Shown: piece after piece, positions 60,159 through 64,000 of the stretch | Layout: the number at the start of each line of letters is the position of its first letter | Numbering within the stretch: the first letter of the stretch is position 1 | NCBI GenBank assembly: GCA_000349905.1 | Contig: KB722740.1 | Location: 811,043 to 875,042 of the forward strand | Direction: 5' to 3' | DNA: 64,000 bases | Origin: Volvariella volvacea V23 | Lineage: Eukaryota > Basidiomycota > Agaricomycetes > Agaricales > Pluteaceae | Program-made: the position numbers and the translations under genes | The notes under the pieces: model-generated | What the model saw: only the letters and a program-made list of their open reading frames with translations | What the model was told of the DNA's origin: nothing | The model's database searches: none

Positions 60159-61906
60159 ATGCATGCAATTTCAGCTACACTACACCGTGCTCCGCCAGCT
60201 GCTCGTCCGCGAGTCCGTTGGCAACCCTATGCTTCGTCTGCATTTTCCACAACCACACTGTCTACACCCGTATCCCCAAGCAATTCTCTCCCGAAATCAC
60301 CTTCCACCTCAGTGACATCACCTCCTCCCACCTCGTCTTCCAAATCCGACCTAGATAGGCCCCGGCCCACACATAACATCTTAGTATCAACACTAACTCC
60401 AGCAAAAGATTCGCTGAGAGAGAACCCCAAGACCAAAGTTGCCCTTTGCCTCGTCGGTACGTCATAGGAGATAGTAGTCTCAAGGCCTTCTGTTAATTGC
60501 GCTTCGTAGAACAAACTGTCCGATCACTATGTGATATCTGGCGACCGCAAGACATTCCGGCACCATTCGCCACTCCATTCCCATTAGCGCAGCAGGAGAT
60601 CGGCGGGAATGCCTCTCAATTACCTACTCCTCCCATTACACCTTCGACATCCCTCACCTCAGTGGCGGCGCAATGTGCCAAACAAGTTCATCAGCTGCCC
60701 TTAGGTTTCAAGACCGACACCAATATGATTGCGGCGCAACATAATCTCCTTAAAGGATTCGTGCATGAAGTACTTCGACGCTCACGGACATCCGGCTGTG
60801 TTCTGCAAGCGGCCTTATGCTACCTGGAGGCAGTCAGAACCAAGATACCCAAGGCTTCCGAACAGTGCAGCGATGATCAAGGACACCAACAAGCAATACA
60901 TGAAGCCCGCCCTTCACCATGCGAACAAGACCTATCAGAATCCTCTTCCAAGCAGGGGATAGACAACGATGATTCGACCATTCCCACAGTCCGAATTTCA
61001 GACTCTGATGCGATTCCTGGTACTTGCGATTCGTTCCAAGATCCTGTCATGATTTCGCCCTCAACCTCGAGTGAATCACTGTCGCCTCTTCTCTGCCCCC
61101 GACGAACCTTCCTGGCCTCCCTAATATTAGCCTCCAAGTTTATGCAGGACAAATGCTATTCGAATAGAGCCTGGGCTAAACTATCTGGTCTGCCCCCTCG
61201 CGAAATCAGTCGTTGCGAGAGAGCGCTTGGTGAGGCACTTGAGTGGCGCTTATGGGTTGGCAAGCCTGTCGCGATCATGACCAGTCCTTCCACCATACAG
61301 AGGCCAGTCGCAAGATCTCAGAGTGCTGGCTCGTTGACGTCTCAGCCTCTGGCTCGGACTTCGCCCGTCCCGTCGATGTTACCGCAAGGCATTCCAAGCC
61401 AGGGCTTGGTGGCTCCTCTTGGGCGCGGACTTCGTCGTGCGCACACACAGCCAGTTGGTCAGCTATGCACTCCACTTCCGGCGGTCGTCTCTCAAGATGG
61501 ACTGGATCGCCACCACGTATTTGTGCCCGAGGTTGCACCTTCGATAATGGTGAGGAGCTGATTGCGTTTCTCCTCTACTCGACAGTTAAGTTGTTTGTGG
61601 TGTTAGGAACATCCTCCAGCAGCTGTACCAGCCCCCACTCTGTGTCCTCCGAGTCCTCCAACCCCTGGTTTGTCTTACTCACCGACGTCAACGGCGTCTT
61701 CGTCCGGCTCTTCTGGCGAGCTGACAGTACAAATGACATCGTTCTTGGATGACTCCGTTAGTCTCTCGCAAGACATTGGCCAATGGCCCGATGGACCAGA
61801 CATGGGAAATGTTGGTATCCCCGTTTGTGTTGGCCTTGAAGCCACCAAGGTGGTCAGTCTTGCTGTACCACAGTTAGAAGTAGACATATCACCTTCTACC
61901 TGGTGA
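60159..61906 (+). CDS. Cyclin-domain protein, Pcl5/PHO85-cyclin type
   Basis: Start MHAISATLHRAPPAARPRVR at 60159. A Ser/Pro/Thr-rich region leads, via an intron after CLV (phase 1), to EQTVRSLCDIWRPQDIPAPF. The cyclin box is split by a disordered insert: LKGFVHEVLRRSRTSGCVLQ and AALCYLEAVRTKIP come first, then about 85 Ser-rich residues, then LCPRRTFLASLILASKFMQD, KCYSNRAWAKLSGLPPREIS and CERALGEALEWRLWVGK. This arrangement is that of PHO85-type cyclins such as Pcl5. A last intron near 61555-61606 joins EHPPAAVPAP to LSYSPTSTASSSGSSGELTV; stop at 61906. The first 45 residues are rich in Arg and Ser without acids, like a mitochondrial presequence. Confidence 0.82.
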
Positions 61907-62395
61907 CTAGGTGCTGGTATTGGAATAGTGCTGTGGTGGTGGAGAGCCTTCGGGCTAAATGAATTGCTTGTCTCGATTTTTCTCTATCTATTTCCTCCTC
62001 CCTTTATCTCTGTTCCTGAAATGTGTAGTATGTACTCCTATATGGATTTTGTTCCCTCATACTCTACCTACAGTATATGGCCTGTTTCCTCTTTCCTCTC
62101 CTTTCAATGTACATATTTCATCCTGCCTCTCATTATGCCCATCTTGAGCTCAAGTCTCTCCGATGCTTTTGGTTTGTTCTTCACTTGCTTTTGTCTTTCT
62201 TGTTTCTTCAGTGAAAACATATTAACATTACGTGAGCCTCCCCTTGTGCCACAGATATGTGACTATTGGTGTGCTGATAAATGTACAACAAAAGCTGTAT
62301 GTCCGCATTTCATATATTGTTGTGCTCAATGATGGCATTGACGTGACATTTTCGAACCAGCTATAATAATGCCATTCAACTCTGAGGCAGGTAAA
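61907..62395. other. Intergenic: cyclin 3' end and 3' end of the next gene
   Basis: About 490 bp, AT-richer than the rest of the window and with a long pyrimidine-rich run on plus (61970-62230). The cyclin and the right-edge gene converge here. Short frames are open but none is credible. Confidence 0.5.
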
Positions 62396-64000
62396 TTACT
62401 CGTTGAAAAACTCCAATGGAGTGTCAATGGTTTGAATGGCCCGCCAGGTGGTCGGTCGGCCATCTTTGTCCCTGTTTCCTTCATCTGTAAAGATGGAATG
62501 AAACATCATGTCTTCGGTGCCCTAGAAACATCAGATGAGCACGAGTCATGGATATTTGGGAGGTGAAACAGGGATAAGAGAACGGACGAAAAAAAATGGG
62601 AGAATGGAGATATAAGAAAAAATACACTAAATGGCATGGCAAATTTGATACCGCAGTAACCAAGTCATGTCTGGTGAAATGGGGGTATTCATCGCCGGTC
62701 TGTTTATGGCCATGGCGAAATATATTCGGCGGGGACAGGAAAATAGTCTTTGTCCCCAGCGTAGCCGATCCCTACGGCCACACCAGCTCAGTTTGAGTTG
62801 ATGCCCATGGGTTCTCGAGCAATGTATACATGGGGAATGAATAAACTTGAATTGCTTACCCGGTTTGGCGGATCGTGGATCCTGTGTAGTAGCGTATGAT
62901 CAGTACATCAGAAGTTGACCAAGATTCAAGGATGAATCATGATGCCCGACTCCAAAAGTCGGTGCAAGTGCAAAATTGATCCGCCAAGTGATATGGCCCA
63001 GGCGATTGACCATACTACATACAGGCATGTAAATGTACAACATACCTGACGTGGACAAATCCCTCTCCTTCCGCATCGTTCACAGCTGGAAGTCGAATCT
63101 TGCCAAGAATGATGGTACCATACGAAGTCGCTGAACTGCGAACCTAATGCAGAGAGAATGTGATGTCAAAAAGGATGCCTGCTGCTATCGTCATGCCAAA
63201 CGAGGGGGCGAGGGATAACCACGACACACGTGAACTTCCCATTCCAAGTGAAGTCGGAGTATGCTGTGGAACCTAGGATGGGAGCACACGCTTTCGTGGG
63301 ACCCGGGAGGGTTGAATCATGCATGGCTCCCGCCGCGATAGATACGCAATGGTGAGGTGTCATTCAAATGTCATTACTGACCTGGACTAAGTCATGTTCA
63401 ATAGTAAAACCGACCAACTCATGATCTGAGAGCCCTTGTGCTCGGGACCACATTTCCGGCTCGTGGTTATCCCAATGCCTTCGGGATCGGATAACCTCCT
63501 TCTTGATGGTGTCAAGAATTTGATTGAAAGCTTCGATAGCGTTCTCCCGAGGGGGATGAGGCTCATTGAAGTTTAACTGCTCGACGGAAGCTACTCCCAG
63601 TAGACGCACCCAGTCTAGCATCAGCGAACATGAGGGTTTTTCTTAGTTGATCTGAACGCACCCATTGAAGTACCACCTTAAAGATGTTAGGCTGTTGAAT
63701 GCAGAGCTCGACCTTCGGGTTATGAGGTCAACCTTATACAGAACATCAATTGATTGATGGTTGGTTGAGCTTGCTCCAGGGACTCAATCAATGTGCCTTC
63801 TTTGGTAGGTTGACCACGCGCTGATAGAGTTGCCAAATCTCCAGTAGGTGCTGGTTGATGTTGCTGCGTATAGAATACCAACGGTAAGTATAATAAGCTC
63901 AGAAGGTGTAGCTATCTGATGCGGCCTAGGATGGCATACAAGTCATCTTGATACATAGGGCACACGAGAATAAGACAGAATTTCTCCGTATTGCGTTCGC
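62396..64000 (-). CDS. Unrecognised multi-exon protein, 5' end beyond window edge
   Basis: I cannot name the family, but splice-consistent exons give a well-formed protein on the minus strand. They are: QHQPAPTGDLATLSARGQPT (about 63860); then KPSCSLMLDWVRLLGVASVE; NEPHPPRENAIEAFNQILDT and KEVIRSRRHWDNHEPEMWSR; HELVGFTIEHDLVQ; VRSSATSYGTIILGKIRLPA; GEGFVHVRIHDPPNR; and the last exon EDMMFHSIFTDEGNRDKDGR to TIDTPLEFFNE with stop at 62396. The intron before the last exon would be about 340 nt, long for this genome, so an exon may be missed there. The upstream exons nearer the edge are uncertain. Confidence 0.55.

Noticed and set aside
62369..62566. Plus-strand frame after the cyclin gene
   Set aside because: It is opposite the last exon of the right-edge gene, whose EDMMFHSIFTDE sequence is far more protein-like.

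Overview
The window is nuclear DNA of a filamentous basidiomycete. Genes are split by many short introns (about 45-60 nt, usually GT-AG), lie close together on both strands, and encode a complete eukaryotic housekeeping set. Fungal-specific Zn2Cys6 regulators, a fungal-type ATP sulfurylase with an APS-kinase-like tail, and pyrimidine-rich promoters fit an Agaricomycete. I suspect a Rhizoctonia/Ceratobasidium-like species, but that is a low-confidence guess. I see no rRNA, no convincing tRNA, no intact transposon and no CRISPR array.

Layout, left to right. 1-2074 (-) is PEX5, the peroxisomal import receptor, cut off by the window edge. 2382-3535 (-) is a C2H2 zinc-finger regulator. 4059-6995 (-) is a hormone-sensitive-lipase-type hydrolase, divergent from MRI1 (methionine salvage, 7449-8919 +). 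A taspase-type threonine protease (9020-10650 +) converges on the TFIIH subunit TFB4 (10786-12188 -). The remodeler CHD1 occupies 13228-18427 (+), followed by a membrane/coiled-coil protein of unknown role (18700-19717 -). Between 19906 and 23346 (-) there are three epoxide-hydrolase copies: one with a one-base frameshift, one reduced to an internally deleted relic, and one intact.

Next come SLU7 (splicing), the intronless COG7 (Golgi tethering), a SNAPC3-like snRNA transcription factor, and a Zn2Cys6 regulator (30086-33218 -) divergent from a PrpD-type 2-methylcitrate dehydratase (33421-35339 +). Then follow an unrecognised protein, RNase H2 subunit B (interrupted by a 100-N assembly gap), a second Zn2Cys6 regulator paralogous to the first (38737-41989 +), MET3 (sulfate activation), ERO1 (ER disulfide formation), the multi-KH protein vigilin/Scp160, U2SURP/SR140 (splicing), protein phosphatase 5, a secreted lysozyme-like SLT protein, a cyclin-domain protein, and at the right edge an unrecognised multi-exon gene.

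No single pathway ties the window together. The functional pairs worth noting are SLU7 and U2SURP (spliceosome); TFB4, CHD1 and the SNAPC3-like protein (transcription); MRI1 and MET3 (sulfur metabolism); and the divergent regulator/PrpD pair. The most interesting structure is the decaying epoxide-hydrolase cluster and the two paralogous zinc-cluster regulators, which share CCGGA motifs in their promoters and an intron at the same position with a GT donor in one and a GC donor in the other. The 100-N gap looks like an unmerged contig overlap.
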